The notes: generated by a model from the letters alone, not told the origin. 64,000 bases of DNA from Aliirhizobium wenxiniae (GCF_019511445.1 NZ_JAEUAN010000010.1:1-64000), one strand, 5' to 3'. Shown: positions 1 through 9,720, numbered from the stretch's first letter. Made by a program: numbers and translations.

Positions 1-50
1 TAAGAGACAGGGGCATTTCTGTCCTAGGTGAGAACCAATTCGATAGATGA

Positions 51-118
51 ATTGCGATTTTTGCAATTAAATCGACACTTTTAGTGCAATTGTCGGCGGC
101 AATCTTTCCGGCCAATAT
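51..118 (+). promoter_or_regulatory. LysR-type operator and promoter of the DoxX-MFS unit
   Basis: A 17-bp inverted repeat ATTGC-N7-GCAAT (51-67) has the T-N11-A form bound by LysR regulators. A GTGCAATTG element follows at 84-92, then a -35-like TTGTCG (90-95), a 17-bp spacer and a -10-like CAATAT (113-118). With a start near 125 the palindrome is centred near -66, the usual LysR recognition-site position, and GTGCAATTG overlaps -35 like an activation site. The same layout recurs at 2265-2332 with the same spacing. The motifs are seen; the regulator assignment is inferred. Confidence 0.6.
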
Positions 119-180
119 CGCTCCATCAACAGACGACAGCGCCGCTCGGTTCGACCGGCCAAACCTTAAGAGGAGCAGAC

Positions 181-624
181 ATGACCGATCATTCTCCAGC
201 CGCAACGCGCCCAGGCACCTTGCTCGCCCGTGTCGCCACCGCCCCTGCGACGCGCACCGTGGCACTTCTGGCGCTCTGCGCCGCCTATATCCAGGGGCCG
301 CTGACCAAGATCTTCGATTTCAACGGCGCTCTGGCCGAAATGGAACATTTCGGCCTGCACCCTGCCGGCTTGTTCGCCGTCGCCGTCATCGCCTTCGAAC
401 TGACGGCCTCCGCCATGGTCATCTCGGGCTTCCTGCGCTGGGCAGGCGCGCTCGCGCTGTCGGGCTTCACGCTTCTCGCCACCTTCATTGCCCTTCGCTT
501 CTGGGAAATGGCACCCGGCATGGATCGCATGATGGCGACCAATGCCTTCTTTGAACATGTCGGCCTCGCTGGCGCTTTCGTCATCGTTGCCGCAATCGAT
601 CTGACCAAAGGACAAGGCAAATGA
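181..624 (+). CDS. DoxX family membrane protein
   Basis: A 147-residue protein with about four hydrophobic helices, the size and pattern of the DoxX family of small inner-membrane proteins. Known members are tied to thiosulfate or quinone oxidation or to redox stress, but most, like this one, have no assigned substrate. The start follows an AGGAG-like sequence (aagaggagcagac). Its stop overlaps the ATG of the next gene (ATGA), so it is translationally coupled to the MFS exporter. The upstream LysR-type promoter block is shared with the alpha/beta hydrolase at 2393, suggesting a common stress or xenobiotic response. Confidence 0.8.
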   Translation: MTDHSPAATRPGTLLARVATAPATRTVALLALCAAYIQGPLTKIFDFNGALAEMEHFGLHPAGLFAVAVIAFELTASAMVISGFLRWAGALALSGFTLLATFIALRFWEMAPGMDRMMATNAFFEHVGLAGAFVIVAAIDLTKGQGK

Positions 625-2225
625 GCGCCGCCCCCTCCAAATCCGGCGGAGGCAGCTTTGCCCCGCTCGCCCAACCGGTCTTCGCAGTCCTCTGGGCGGC
701 AACGGTTCTCGGCAATACCGGCAGCTTCATGCGTGATGTCGCAAGCTCCTGGCTGATGACGGATCTTTCGGCTTCACCGGCCGCGGTCGCCATGGTTCAG
801 GCGGCGGGCACCCTGCCGATCTTCCTGCTCGCCATCCCGGCGGGCGTGCTGACCGACATTCTCGATCGCCGCAAATTCCTCATCGCGGTGCAGATCCTCC
901 TGGCATCGGTCAGCCTGACGCTGATGGCGCTTGCCCATACCGGCCTTCTGTCGATCAGCTCGCTGATCGCCCTCACCTTCGTCGGCGGCATCGGCGCTGC
1001 CCTGATGGGGCCGACATGGCAGGCGATCGTGCCCGAACTCGTGCCGCGACAGGATGTCAAAAGCGCCGTGGCGCTGAATTCTCTCGGCATCAATATCGCC
1101 CGGTCGATCGGCCCGGCTGCCGGTGGCCTTCTGCTGGCCGCCTTCGGTGCCGGTGTCACCTATGGCGCTGACGTGGCAAGCTATCTTGTCGTCATCGCAG
1201 CACTCATCTGGTGGCCGCGGGCAAAGAACGCCAATGATGCGCTGGCTGAAGGTTTCTTCGGCGCATTCCGTGCCGGTCTTCGTTACACTCGTGCCAGCCG
1301 TCCGCTGCATGTCGTGCTTGTCCGCGCCGCGATCTTCTTCGCCTTCGCCAGTGCCGTCTGGGCGCTTCTGCCGCTCGTTGCCCGCCAGTTGCTTGGTGGC
1401 GATGCAGGCTTCTACGGTATCCTGCTCGGTGCCGTCGGTGCCGGTGCCATCGGCGGAGCGCTTGTCATGCCGAAACTGCGTCAGCGGTTGGATGCCGACG
1501 GTCTTCTGCTTGGTGCGGCGATCATCACCGCGCTGGTCATGGGAGCGCTTGCACTCGCCCCGCCAAAGTGGCTCGCCATCGTCATTCTGCTCTTTCTTGG
1601 TGCCGCCTGGATCACCGCACTGACGACGCTCAATGGCGCTGCCCAGTCGATCCTGCCCAACTGGGTGCGTGGCCGCGGCCTTGCCGTCTACCTCACCGTC
1701 TTCAACGGCGCGATGACGGCAGGCAGCATCGGCTGGGGTGCCGTGGGTGAAGCTGCAGGCATTCAGGGCACGCTGCTGATCGGCGCCGCCGGATTGCTGG
1801 TCGCCGGCCTGATCATGCACCGCCTGAAACTGCCCACCGGCGATGCGGACATGATCCCGTCCAACCACTGGCCCGAGCCGCTTGTTGCAGAACCCGTCTC
1901 CCACGACCGTGGACCCGTGCTGATCCTCATCGAATACCATGTCGAAAAGCACCACCGTACCGCCTTCCTGCATGCTCTCGATGAACTCTCCCAGGAGCGC
2001 CGCCGTGATGGTGCCTATGGCTGGGGCGTGACGGAAGACTCGGCCGATCCGGAAAAACTGGTCGAATGGTTCATGGTCGAATCCTGGGCGGAACATCTTC
2101 GCCAGCACAAGCGGGTCTCCAATGCCGATGCCGATTTGCAGGGCAAGGTTCTCGCCTATCACACCGGTCCGGAAAGGCCTGTCGTGCGCCATTTCCTGAC
2201 CATCAATCGGCCCGGTGCCGCTTGA
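621..2225 (+). CDS. MFS transporter with C-terminal soluble domain (MFS_3 / EntS-like)
   Basis: A 534-residue major facilitator protein. About 12 hydrophobic segments occupy residues 15-400. The motif GVLTDILDRRKF near residue 75 matches the loop 2-3 signature G-x3-D-R-x-GRR/K. The last ~130 residues are soluble and resemble the antibiotic-biosynthesis-monooxygenase-like tail typical of MFS_3 (transmembrane secretion effector) proteins. It probably exports a small hydrophobic compound. The start overlaps the DoxX stop by 4 bases, and a strong hairpin (2233-2260) ends the unit. The substrate cannot be read from the sequence. Confidence 0.85.
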   Translation: MSAAPSKSGGGSFAPLAQPVFAVLWAATVLGNTGSFMRDVASSWLMTDLSASPAAVAMVQAAGTLPIFLLAIPAGVLTDILDRRKFLIAVQILLASVSLTLMALAHTGLLSISSLIALTFVGGIGAALMGPTWQAIVPELVPRQDVKSAVALNSLGINIARSIGPAAGGLLLAAFGAGVTYGADVASYLVVIAALIWWPRAKNANDALAEGFFGAFRAGLRYTRASRPLHVVLVRAAIFFAFASAVWALLPLVARQLLGGDAGFYGILLGAVGAGAIGGALVMPKLRQRLDADGLLLGAAIITALVMGALALAPPKWLAIVILLFLGAAWITALTTLNGAAQSILPNWVRGRGLAVYLTVFNGAMTAGSIGWGAVGEAAGIQGTLLIGAAGLLVAGLIMHRLKLPTGDADMIPSNHWPEPLVAEPVSHDRGPVLILIEYHVEKHHRTAFLHALDELSQERRRDGAYGWGVTEDSADPEKLVEWFMVESWAEHLRQHKRVSNADADLQGKVLAYHTGPERPVVRHFLTINRPGAA

Positions 2226-2232
2226 TAAACCC

Positions 2233-2260
2233 GAGAAAGGCGGCATCCGCCGCCTTTCTC
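2233..2260. terminator. Hairpin after the MFS gene
   Basis: GAGAAAGGCGGC and its exact complement GCCGCCTTTCTC form a 12-bp stem around the loop ATCC, 7 bases after the MFS stop. There is no T-run behind the stem on the plus strand, so termination would rest on the T-rich 3' arm. It separates the exporter unit from the next promoter. Confidence 0.6.
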
Positions 2261-2264
2261 AATA

Positions 2265-2332
2265 ATTGCGGAAATCGCAATTGATTGGAAAGCATTGGTG
2301 CAATTGTTGGTGCCAATCTTTTCGGCCAATAT
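2265..2332 (+). promoter_or_regulatory. LysR-type operator and promoter of the hydrolase gene (copy of 51-118)
   Basis: ATTGC-N7-GCAAT (2265-2281) is followed 33 bases from its start by GTGCAATTG (2298-2306), then TTGTTG (2304-2309), a 17-bp spacer and CAATAT (2327-2332). Element order and spacing are identical to the block before the DoxX gene, and the sequence stays similar through about 2350 although the genes behind are unrelated. This points to a shared LysR-family activator, probably the one encoded at 3598. Confidence 0.6.
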
Positions 2333-2392
2333 GCCTCCATCAGACGAACACAGGGTCGTTTGAGGCAAACGAAAACGATCCGAGGAACTGAC

Positions 2393-3373
2393 ATGACAAC
2401 GAATATTCTTCCCATCACCCGCCGCGGCGCTTTGCTCTCGGGCGCTGCCGCTGCCGCAATCCTGGCAATCCCCACCTCGTTCACTCTCGCAGCCAATGCT
2501 GCATCCACCAAACACCCCACCGAAGGAAACAAGACCATGGCTTATGTAACCACTAAGGACGGCGTTGAAATCTTCTACAAGGACTGGGGTCCGAAGGACG
2601 CTCAGCCGATCGTCTTCCACCACGGCTGGCCGCTGTCGTCGGACGACTGGGACGCACAGATGCTGTTCTTCCTCTCCAAGGGTTATCGCGTAGTCGCCCA
2701 TGACCGCCGTGGTCATGGCCGCTCGGCCCAGGTGGCGGAAGGTCACGACATGGACCATTATGCAGCCGACGCATTCGCCGTCGTCGAACATCTGGATCTG
2801 AAGAATGCAGTCCATATCGGCCACTCCACCGGCGGTGGCGAAGTTGCCCGCTATGTCGCCAAGCACGGCCAGAAGGCCGGCCGCGTCGCCAAGGCTGTTC
2901 TTGTTTCCGCCGTTCCGCCGCTGATGCTGAAGACCGACGCAAACCCGGAAGGCCTGCCGATCGAAGTGTTTGACGGCTTCCGCTCGGCGCTTGCCGCCAA
3001 CCGCGCGCAGTTCTTCCGCGATGTTCCGGCAGGCCCCTTCTACGGCTTCAACCGCGATGGTGCCAAGGTGCAGGAAGGCGTGATCCAGAATTGGTGGCGT
3101 CAGGGCATGATGGGCGGCGCAAAGGCTCATTATGACGGCATCAAGGCCTTCTCCGAAACCGACCAGACGGAAGACCTGAAGGCGATCACCGTGCCGACGC
3201 TGGTGCTTCACGGCGAAGATGACCAGATCGTTCCGATCGCAGATTCCGCACTGAAGTCTGCCAAGCTTCTGAAGAACGGCACGCTGAAGACCTATCCAGG
3301 CTTCTCGCACGGCATGCTCACGGTCAATGCCGATGTGCTGAACGCCGATCTTCTGGCCTTCGTCCAAGGCTGA
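2393..3373 (+). CDS. Alpha/beta hydrolase (chloroperoxidase-like) with Tat signal
   Basis: A 326-residue alpha/beta-hydrolase of the non-haem chloroperoxidase/esterase group. The nucleophile elbow GHSTG places the catalytic serine near residue 145. The acid lies in the GEDDQ segment and the histidine in GFSHGM near the C-terminus. The ATG at 2393 follows CGAGGAACTGAC and gives a twin-arginine leader ([15 protein letters not shown]). A second start at 2537 (MAYVTTKDG) with AAGGAAAC before it would make the usual cytoplasmic form, so two products are possible. It shares its promoter block with the DoxX-MFS unit. Physiological substrate unknown. Confidence 0.85.
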   Translation: MTTNILPITRRGALLSGAAAAAILAIPTSFTLAANAASTKHPTEGNKTMAYVTTKDGVEIFYKDWGPKDAQPIVFHHGWPLSSDDWDAQMLFFLSKGYRVVAHDRRGHGRSAQVAEGHDMDHYAADAFAVVEHLDLKNAVHIGHSTGGGEVARYVAKHGQKAGRVAKAVLVSAVPPLMLKTDANPEGLPIEVFDGFRSALAANRAQFFRDVPAGPFYGFNRDGAKVQEGVIQNWWRQGMMGGAKAHYDGIKAFSETDQTEDLKAITVPTLVLHGEDDQIVPIADSALKSAKLLKNGTLKTYPGFSHGMLTVNADVLNADLLAFVQG

Positions 3374-3384
3374 ATTTGAACATG

Positions 3385-3416
3385 GGCCGCGGCAGGATGA
3401 ATGCCGCGGCCTTTTT
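3385..3416 (+). terminator. Rho-independent terminator of the hydrolase gene
   Basis: GGCCGCGGCA pairs with TGCCGCGGCC (10 bp) around a 7-base loop and is followed directly by five T (3412-3416). It lies 11 bases after the hydrolase stop. Confidence 0.9.
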
Positions 3417-3597
3417 GTCTCTGCGCTATCGGGCGCAGGAAGATTTGTCGTGTTTCATGACAACGATCAATCTTTTCAGGCTCTTGATGCTTTAGCCATG
3501 ATTTCGATCCCCGCCGCCATTGCGGTCTGCATTCCTGCGATGCCCGCCTTTTCGGCGATCGAAATGAAACGTCTATGCGAAAGAGCAGCGGTTCCCC

Positions 3598-4614
3598 ATG
3601 AGCCTTCCTCCCAGCTTCCGCCAGGTGCGCGCCTTCCTGGCCCTTGTCGAACACCTGAAATTCACCCGCGCTGCGCAGGAACTGAACGTCTCGCAGCCGA
3701 CATTAACGGTGCAGATCAATCAGCTCGAGGAGCAACTGGGCATCAGGCTATTCGATCGCAACAAGCGACGTGTCGAGTTGACGCCGGCCGGGCGCAACAT
3801 CCTGCCGCTGATGGAGCGCCTCGCTATGAATATGGATGAGATCCTGCTCGCTGCAACGGATCTCACCTATGCCCGCAGGGGTATCGTAAAAATTGCCGCC
3901 CTGCCTTCCGTTGCGGCAAGTTTTCTGCCGCGAGCGATCATGTTTTTCCGGGAGCAGAACCCGGGCATCGAGATTAGTGTCTGGGATGTCGTCGGTGAAG
4001 ACATCATCAAGCTTGTGAAAGCCGAGGAGGTCGATTTCGGCATTGGAACGCGTATCAGTTCCGATCGAAGCATAAAGGTCGAAGACTATGTGTCCGACAG
4101 CCTTTGTGCGTTCTTTCCAGTCGACCACCCACTGGCCAATGCTGCGCCGGTTTTGCAGATCATTGATTTTGCGTCCTATCCACTCGTCCTGACGAGAAAA
4201 AACAGTACGGTTCGCGTGCTTTTCGAGCGTTCGATGGAGCGTGAAGGCTGTGAGGTCAGCGTCGTCATGGAAGCCAACTATATGTCGACGGCACTGAGCA
4301 TGGTGCGGGCAGGCGTTGGCGTCGCCATTCTTCCGACGTCCGCGGTAGAGGCCGGGAACATGACGGGGCTTGCCTTCAAGCTCGTTGATGCGCCCTGGTT
4401 CAACCGACGAGTGGGGATCATACGCAAAGCGGAGCGTTCGCTTCAACCGGTAGCCAAACGCTTCATCGAGACGATGTATAATATGCCGGATCTTCGCACC
4501 GACGAGAGTTTCAAATCGGTTCGCCGCCTTGACAAGGTTCCGGCGAGAGTGCCGATGCCGGGAGCGAACAAGTCTGACAGCGTTCCGGTTTCGTTGCCCG
4601 GAGTAGCGGTCTGA
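3598..4614 (+). CDS. LysR family transcriptional regulator
   Basis: A 338-residue LysR-type regulator. The N-terminal winged HTH covers residues 8-66 (FRQVRAFLALVEHLKFTRAA, then SQPTLTVQINQLE), followed by the two-lobed effector-binding domain. About 35 low-complexity residues extend beyond the usual ~300-residue family length. It is the only LysR gene near the two LysR-type promoter blocks at 51 and 2265 and lies directly after the hydrolase, so it is the likely regulator of both. No such palindrome is seen before its own start, arguing against simple autoregulation through the same site. Confidence 0.85.
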   Translation: MSLPPSFRQVRAFLALVEHLKFTRAAQELNVSQPTLTVQINQLEEQLGIRLFDRNKRRVELTPAGRNILPLMERLAMNMDEILLAATDLTYARRGIVKIAALPSVAASFLPRAIMFFREQNPGIEISVWDVVGEDIIKLVKAEEVDFGIGTRISSDRSIKVEDYVSDSLCAFFPVDHPLANAAPVLQIIDFASYPLVLTRKNSTVRVLFERSMEREGCEVSVVMEANYMSTALSMVRAGVGVAILPTSAVEAGNMTGLAFKLVDAPWFNRRVGIIRKAERSLQPVAKRFIETMYNMPDLRTDESFKSVRRLDKVPARVPMPGANKSDSVPVSLPGVAV

Positions 4615-4799
4615 GGCGGTTTGCCCTTATCGTTGAGGGGAAGACGTGATCGGTGGGTGCGCTTCATTCACATTGGCGCGCAAAGCGAGATAATTCGTGT
4701 TCCTGCAATTTTGGATCATTCTTCTGCCACATGCGTTAGTCATCGCTGCACATCATCCGCACCCGAACGGATGAACAGAATACGATAAGGAGTACAGGG

Positions 4800-5336
4800 A
4801 TGAAAAAGACAATCGCCGCGGCTTTCGCCGCTCTTCCCGTTGCATTCGTCGCAACGGCTGCCCCGGCCGCTGACGTCATCAGCCGACGGGATAACGTTCC
4901 GACCTACCAGGAAACTGACCAGCGCGGCGGTGTCAGGATCGGCTATCTCGATTGCTCGATCGGTGGCGGCGTCGGTTATGTACTGGGCTCGGCCAAGGAA
5001 GCAGACTGCGTGTTCAAATCGACCATGGGCAGTGAGCCGCTTGATCGCTACACCGGTGTGGTGCGCAAGATGGGCGTCGATCTCGGCTTCACCACGCGTA
5101 GTCGCCTGATCTGGGCAGTCTTCGCACCGACTGCCGGTTATCACCATGGCTCGCTCGGTGGCCTTTATCAGGGCGCGACCGCGGAAGCTACGATCGGCGC
5201 TGGCGTAGGCGCCAATATCCTCGTTGGTGGTACATCCGGCTCGATTCATCTCCAGACGGTCAGCGTGACGGGCCAGCTCGGCCTCAACCTCGCTGCGACC
5301 GGCACGTCGGTTACACTCTCGCCTGCCCAGATGTAA
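4800..5336 (+). CDS. DUF992 family exported protein
   Basis: A 178-residue protein with a Sec signal peptide (MKKTIAAAF...APAA, cleavage near residue 23) and the conserved body of DUF992: RIGYLDC, GYVLGSAKEADC and a glycine-rich second half. Two cysteines in the first half of the mature domain could form a disulfide. Such proteins are common in Rhizobiales and of unknown function, probably periplasmic. The start follows aaggag. It stands alone between the LysR gene and a convergent flavodoxin gene. Confidence 0.85.
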   Translation: MKKTIAAAFAALPVAFVATAAPAADVISRRDNVPTYQETDQRGGVRIGYLDCSIGGGVGYVLGSAKEADCVFKSTMGSEPLDRYTGVVRKMGVDLGFTTRSRLIWAVFAPTAGYHHGSLGGLYQGATAEATIGAGVGANILVGGTSGSIHLQTVSVTGQLGLNLAATGTSVTLSPAQM

Positions 5337-5346
5337 TCCAGCACAG

Positions 5347-5379
5347 CGGCCTGCCTTGCCAATCTTGCGAGGCAGGCCG
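5347..5379. terminator. Hairpin between convergent genes
   Basis: CGGCCTGCCT (5347-5356) and AGGCAGGCCG (5370-5379) form a 10-bp stem between the converging DUF992 and flavodoxin genes. There is no T-run on either side, so it is a weak or Rho-assisted bidirectional terminator at best. Confidence 0.5.
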
Positions 5380-5437
5380 AAATTGCGTTGATCGCAGCTT
5401 CGCTGGTAGATCGGCCGACGACGGCAAGAAACGCTTG

Positions 5438-6016
5438 CTAATTTTCCGTCAGCCAGTCTGAAACCCTGTTCAGGGTTCGGCGCTCCTGGTCTGCCTCCAT
5501 CGCGAATGGCGAATGAAGATCGGTGCCCGGCATATGTGCTTGAAGCACATCCATGCAATTGCCCAGCCCATATCCACCATGTGTGATGAATGGAATGACC
5601 GCCTTTCCGGACAGCTCGTGGGCGCGAAGGAACGATCGAATGACCGGCGGCGCAGTCATGCCCCATATCGGCATGCCCAGAGAAACCCTGTCATATCGGT
5701 CGATATCGGCCACGAAATGCCCGAGCGGCGGCAGGTATTGCGATTGGGTTTCACGTCGCGCCTGCTCGACTGTTGCCTGGTAGTCCTCCGGGTAGGGCGT
5801 TTCCGTTTTAATCTCGAAAAGCGTGGCATCCATGGCCCGCCTTATCTGGCGGGCTATGACGGCGGTGTTTCCCGTTCGCGAATAATAGGCGACGAGTATC
5901 TTTCCTGCTTCAACCTGACGCTGTTGGGCCGATGTCTCGGCTGCCGCCAGCACCAGACCGGCGGCAGTCAGGGGCAAAGCTTTCAGCAGGTTTCTTCTCT
6001 GCAACTCGTTGTCCAT
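5438..6016 (-). CDS. Tat-exported flavodoxin family protein
   Basis: A 192-residue flavodoxin-like protein. An N-terminal twin-arginine leader (RRNLLKALPLTAAG) is followed by the FMN phosphate-binding loop YSRTGNT near residue 50 and flavodoxin-fold segments (GMPIWGMTAPP, THGGYGLGN). It probably carries FMN and acts as a periplasmic electron carrier or reductase. The start is preceded by GGAGGTGG. It is the last gene of a minus-strand operon (28 bases after the CMD-cupin gene). A Tat-exported flavodoxin next to a quinone- or peroxide-type CMD-cupin protein suggests envelope redox detoxification. Confidence 0.85.
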   Translation of the reverse strand: MDNELQRRNLLKALPLTAAGLVLAAAETSAQQRQVEAGKILVAYYSRTGNTAVIARQIRRAMDATLFEIKTETPYPEDYQATVEQARRETQSQYLPPLGHFVADIDRYDRVSLGMPIWGMTAPPVIRSFLRAHELSGKAVIPFITHGGYGLGNCMDVLQAHMPGTDLHSPFAMEADQERRTLNRVSDWLTEN

Positions 6017-6044
6017 GATCGGCCACCTCCGGTCTCCTGTTCCT

Positions 6045-7262
6045 TCACTCTATGGTGCTGGCCTTGCCATAATGGTCGTCGGAGACTTTCTCCATCCAGG
6101 TTACAACACTGCCGTTCTCGGCTTCGGCAATGGCGAAATGCGTCATGGCTTCGTCAGCGGAAGCACCATGCCAATGCTTGAGATGCGGCGGGATCCAGAC
6201 GACATCACCGGGACCGACGGTCTCCACAGGGCCGCCTTCCTTCTGCACCCAGCCCTTGCCGGAGGTGATGAAAAGCGTCTGCCCAAGAGGATGGGTGTGC
6301 CATGCAGTGCGGGCCCCGGCTGAGAAGGAAACGGTTGCACCGCTGATGCGCGCCGGATCGGTACCTTTGTAATGTCCGGCAACGCTCACCTCTCCGGTGA
6401 AATAGGCATCCGGCCCGGCAGCAGGGTTGCTGTTGGCACGTGTGACTTGAAGGTTCATGTCTGCTCCTTGGGAAATCGCTTGAGAAGCCTGCGTCTGGGT
6501 TATGCTTTTACGGCCTTCGAAGACTGCCTTCAGCACGGGAACTGCCGACATGGCCCGTGGCCAGCCTGCATAAAACGCGACATGGGTTATCGCTTCGGAT
6601 GCCTCCGAGGCGGTCAGGCCGTTCTCCATCGCCCGGTTGGCATGGAAGGGCAGTTGCTCCGGCTGACCGATCGCAACGAGAGCAACCATTGTGATCAGGC
6701 TGCGGTCTCGGGCAGAAATATCCGGCCTCTGCCACAGATCGCCGAACAGCACGCGGTTCGTCAGTTCGGCAAGCGCCGGGGCTGTCGGGGCGACCGCGGT
6801 GTTGACCGTTGCGGTACGTGCAGCTTCAGTTGCCGCCTCGAGTTCGATACGCGCAGCATCGCTGTTTCTCACCGGCGCGATATTGCGTTCATCGAAGACC
6901 TTGGCGACTTCCTGTACCGCCGAAATCGCGTTGGGCCAGCCGGAATAAAGGGCGAGCTGAGTCATCAGCTCGCCGATTTCCTCGGGCTTTACGCCATTAT
7001 CGAGAGCACGCCGCACATGGCTGCCGATTTGTGCCGACTTGCCCGTGGAGACAAGTACCGCGAGCGTCACGAGGCTGCGGTCGCGAGGCGCTAGTTCGGT
7101 TCGCTCCCATACCTCGCCGAAGAGGATATCATCGGTAAAGTGACCAAGCCCCGGGGCAACATCATAGACCGCCGGAGGAGCAACGCGGCGTCGCTCCTCC
7201 TGGGCTTCCACGCCGGTTACGGCGAGCGTTGACATGGCGATGCTGGCAGCAATGTTCTTCAT
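6045..7262 (-). CDS. Exported carboxymuconolactone-decarboxylase / cupin fusion protein
   Basis: A 405-residue protein with a short Sec-like leader (MKNIAASIAMSTLAVTG). Two tandem CMD domains follow, each with the RDRSLVT/RDRSLIT element (about residues 35-125 and 165-255), and a C-terminal cupin with TAWHTHP and HLKHWHG metal ligands. Neither CMD domain has the C-x-x-C of AhpD, so a peroxidase thiol mechanism is unlikely. The ATG at 7262 is chosen because GGAGAGG precedes it and it begins the signal peptide; an upstream in-frame ATG adds 41 unlikely residues. The family is usually found with flavodoxin and aldo/keto reductase genes, as here. Confidence 0.85.
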   Translation of the reverse strand: MKNIAASIAMSTLAVTGVEAQEERRRVAPPAVYDVAPGLGHFTDDILFGEVWERTELAPRDRSLVTLAVLVSTGKSAQIGSHVRRALDNGVKPEEIGELMTQLALYSGWPNAISAVQEVAKVFDERNIAPVRNSDAARIELEAATEAARTATVNTAVAPTAPALAELTNRVLFGDLWQRPDISARDRSLITMVALVAIGQPEQLPFHANRAMENGLTASEASEAITHVAFYAGWPRAMSAVPVLKAVFEGRKSITQTQASQAISQGADMNLQVTRANSNPAAGPDAYFTGEVSVAGHYKGTDPARISGATVSFSAGARTAWHTHPLGQTLFITSGKGWVQKEGGPVETVGPGDVVWIPPHLKHWHGASADEAMTHFAIAEAENGSVVTWMEKVSDDHYGKASTIE

Positions 7263-7420
7263 CCGGATTTTCCTCTCCATAAGGTCTTGGTCGGCCAAAC
7301 GCGCGGTTTCCCAGCCTTTCATGTGGGCTGAAATTCCTGCGGGATTAGATGGCTGAACCTGATTGGGCCTATGCGCCGGGTTCATGAATGGACCGATGGC
7401 CGCGCCGTCGGCCGCGGGGG

Positions 7421-8494
<1,074 letters not shown>

Positions 8495-8500
8495 TTAAAC

Positions 8501-8522
8501 CCTAATCGGTCATTCGATTAGG
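8501..8522. promoter_or_regulatory. Palindromic operator upstream of the aldo/keto reductase operon
   Basis: CCTAATCG-GTCATT-CGATTAGG is a perfect 8-bp inverted repeat with a 6-base spacer, about 100 bases before the reductase ATG. It is AT-rich at the arms and has no T-run, so it looks like a protein-binding site and not a terminator. The neighbouring regulator genes are SorC-type (8584) and LysR-type (3598); which one binds cannot be told. Confidence 0.5.
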
Positions 8523-8583
8523 TGCTGAGTGCGGCATGAACTTATGCTTCATATTCATCAATTGATAGGCCGAGGCGGCAATT

Positions 8584-9525
8584 TTACAAGTCTCGGCCCA
8601 GCAGCCGATATGCGCTGTCGGTATCCGTGATGACGGTGGTTGCAAGCCTAGCCTTGAGGCATGCGGCCAATATCTCCCCCTTATGCGCGCCCCCGGATGC
8701 GATGATACGCGTCGGAATTCGGCAGTAATCGATGATCGACGGAGATATGACCTGCCGGTTCAAGGGGTGATCAATCTCCGTGCCGCTGTCGTCGAGATAT
8801 CGCCCTAACAAATCGCCAACGGCTCCGGCTCTCGTAAGTTCGGTGATATCGGTTCCGGTCGGCAGGCCATATCGCACCTGAAGCGATTCCGGCGAGACAT
8901 CGCCGATGCTGAGGATCGACACGTCCACAGCGGTTGCTTCCCGGAGCAGGCTCTGGAACACAGTCTGCGCAACGATCGTATCGCGCGAAGCCGGATCGTC
9001 AGCGTAGATCGGAGCTGCCAGATAATGGCATTCCGCATTCAACACCTTGGCGAAGCGCCGCACGATTTCGAACGTGTTGATCTCCGAGCCACGCGTCAAT
9101 CCGCCCATCATCGAACGAACCTTCACATCCGGCGCATTCGCTGGCGCCATGTGATGGACGGTCTCCCTGAGCGTCGCACCCCAGCCAACACCCAGCGATG
9201 TCGGTTCACTCGCCTGTATCAGACGCTCCAGAAACATGGCCGCAGCACGACCGATTACCGTCGCCATCTGCTTCTGATCTTCCGGGGTCGGAACGATGAC
9301 CACGTCGGTCAGGTCAAAGCGATGGCGTAGCTCCGCTTCAAGCTCTACGTTTTCGGTGAGTGGCGAATTGAAGCTGATCCTGACGACACCCTGATCCAGC
9401 GCTGCGGCCAGAAGCTCATTGACCTTGCGGCGCGTCAAAAGCATGCGTTCGGCGATCTGCGCCTGGGTCAGGCCCTCGACGTGATAGAGCCACGAGGCTC
9501 TCACCATGAGCTGTTGATTGGACAT
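8584..9525 (-). CDS. SorC/DeoR-type sugar-binding transcriptional regulator
   Basis: A 313-residue regulator. The N-terminal HTH (about residues 10-50, GLTQAQIAERMLLTRRKVNELL) is followed by a long sugar-phosphate-binding domain typical of SorC/DeoR proteins (GVGWGATLRE, YLAAPIY, ASGGAHKGEI). Effectors of this family are phosphorylated sugars or polyols. ATG 9525 is preferred over an upstream TTG because GGGAGGGGTGG lies just before it. It is divergent from the ABC-GDPD-isomerase operon beginning at 9721 and is its likely regulator. Confidence 0.85.
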   Translation of the reverse strand: MSNQQLMVRASWLYHVEGLTQAQIAERMLLTRRKVNELLAAALDQGVVRISFNSPLTENVELEAELRHRFDLTDVVIVPTPEDQKQMATVIGRAAAMFLERLIQASEPTSLGVGWGATLRETVHHMAPANAPDVKVRSMMGGLTRGSEINTFEIVRRFAKVLNAECHYLAAPIYADDPASRDTIVAQTVFQSLLREATAVDVSILSIGDVSPESLQVRYGLPTGTDITELTRAGAVGDLLGRYLDDSGTEIDHPLNRQVISPSIIDYCRIPTRIIASGGAHKGEILAACLKARLATTVITDTDSAYRLLGRDL

Positions 9526-9541
9526 TTCCACCCCTCCCAAA

Positions 9542-9567
9542 TGTCACACGAGCGTAACATTTGTAAC
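9542..9567. promoter_or_regulatory. Candidate SorC operator in the divergent promoter region
   Basis: TGTCAC (9542-9547) and GTAACA (9554-9559) form a near-inverted repeat with a 6-base spacer, and a third half-site TGTAAC lies at 9562-9567. The group sits just upstream of the regulator start and 150 bases before the binding-protein gene. Clustered half-sites fit an autoregulated divergent promoter; the assignment is inference. Confidence 0.35.
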
Positions 9568-9720
9568 CTAGAGCTACGCCAAGTCGATACCGCGGTAAAG
9601 CCCGCTCGGCATGTCGACCCATTCGTTTGTCGATTTCTTGCGACGCCCAACGCGATAGCCCCGGCTCTCGCGACGGACGACGTGTGTCTGCATCGTTCCT
9701 ACTCTCTATAGGGGAAATTC

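Noticed and set aside
774..2246. Long minus-strand open frame (490 codons) opposite the MFS gene
   Set aside because: It mirrors the high-GC third positions of the MFS gene, has no family-like sequence and no ribosome-binding site. The same applies to other long antisense frames such as 9724-11259, 12378-13799 and 36288-38612.
5382..5398. ATTGC-N7-GCAGC resembling the LysR palindrome
   Set aside because: Only one perfect half-site, located between convergent genes with no promoter behind it.
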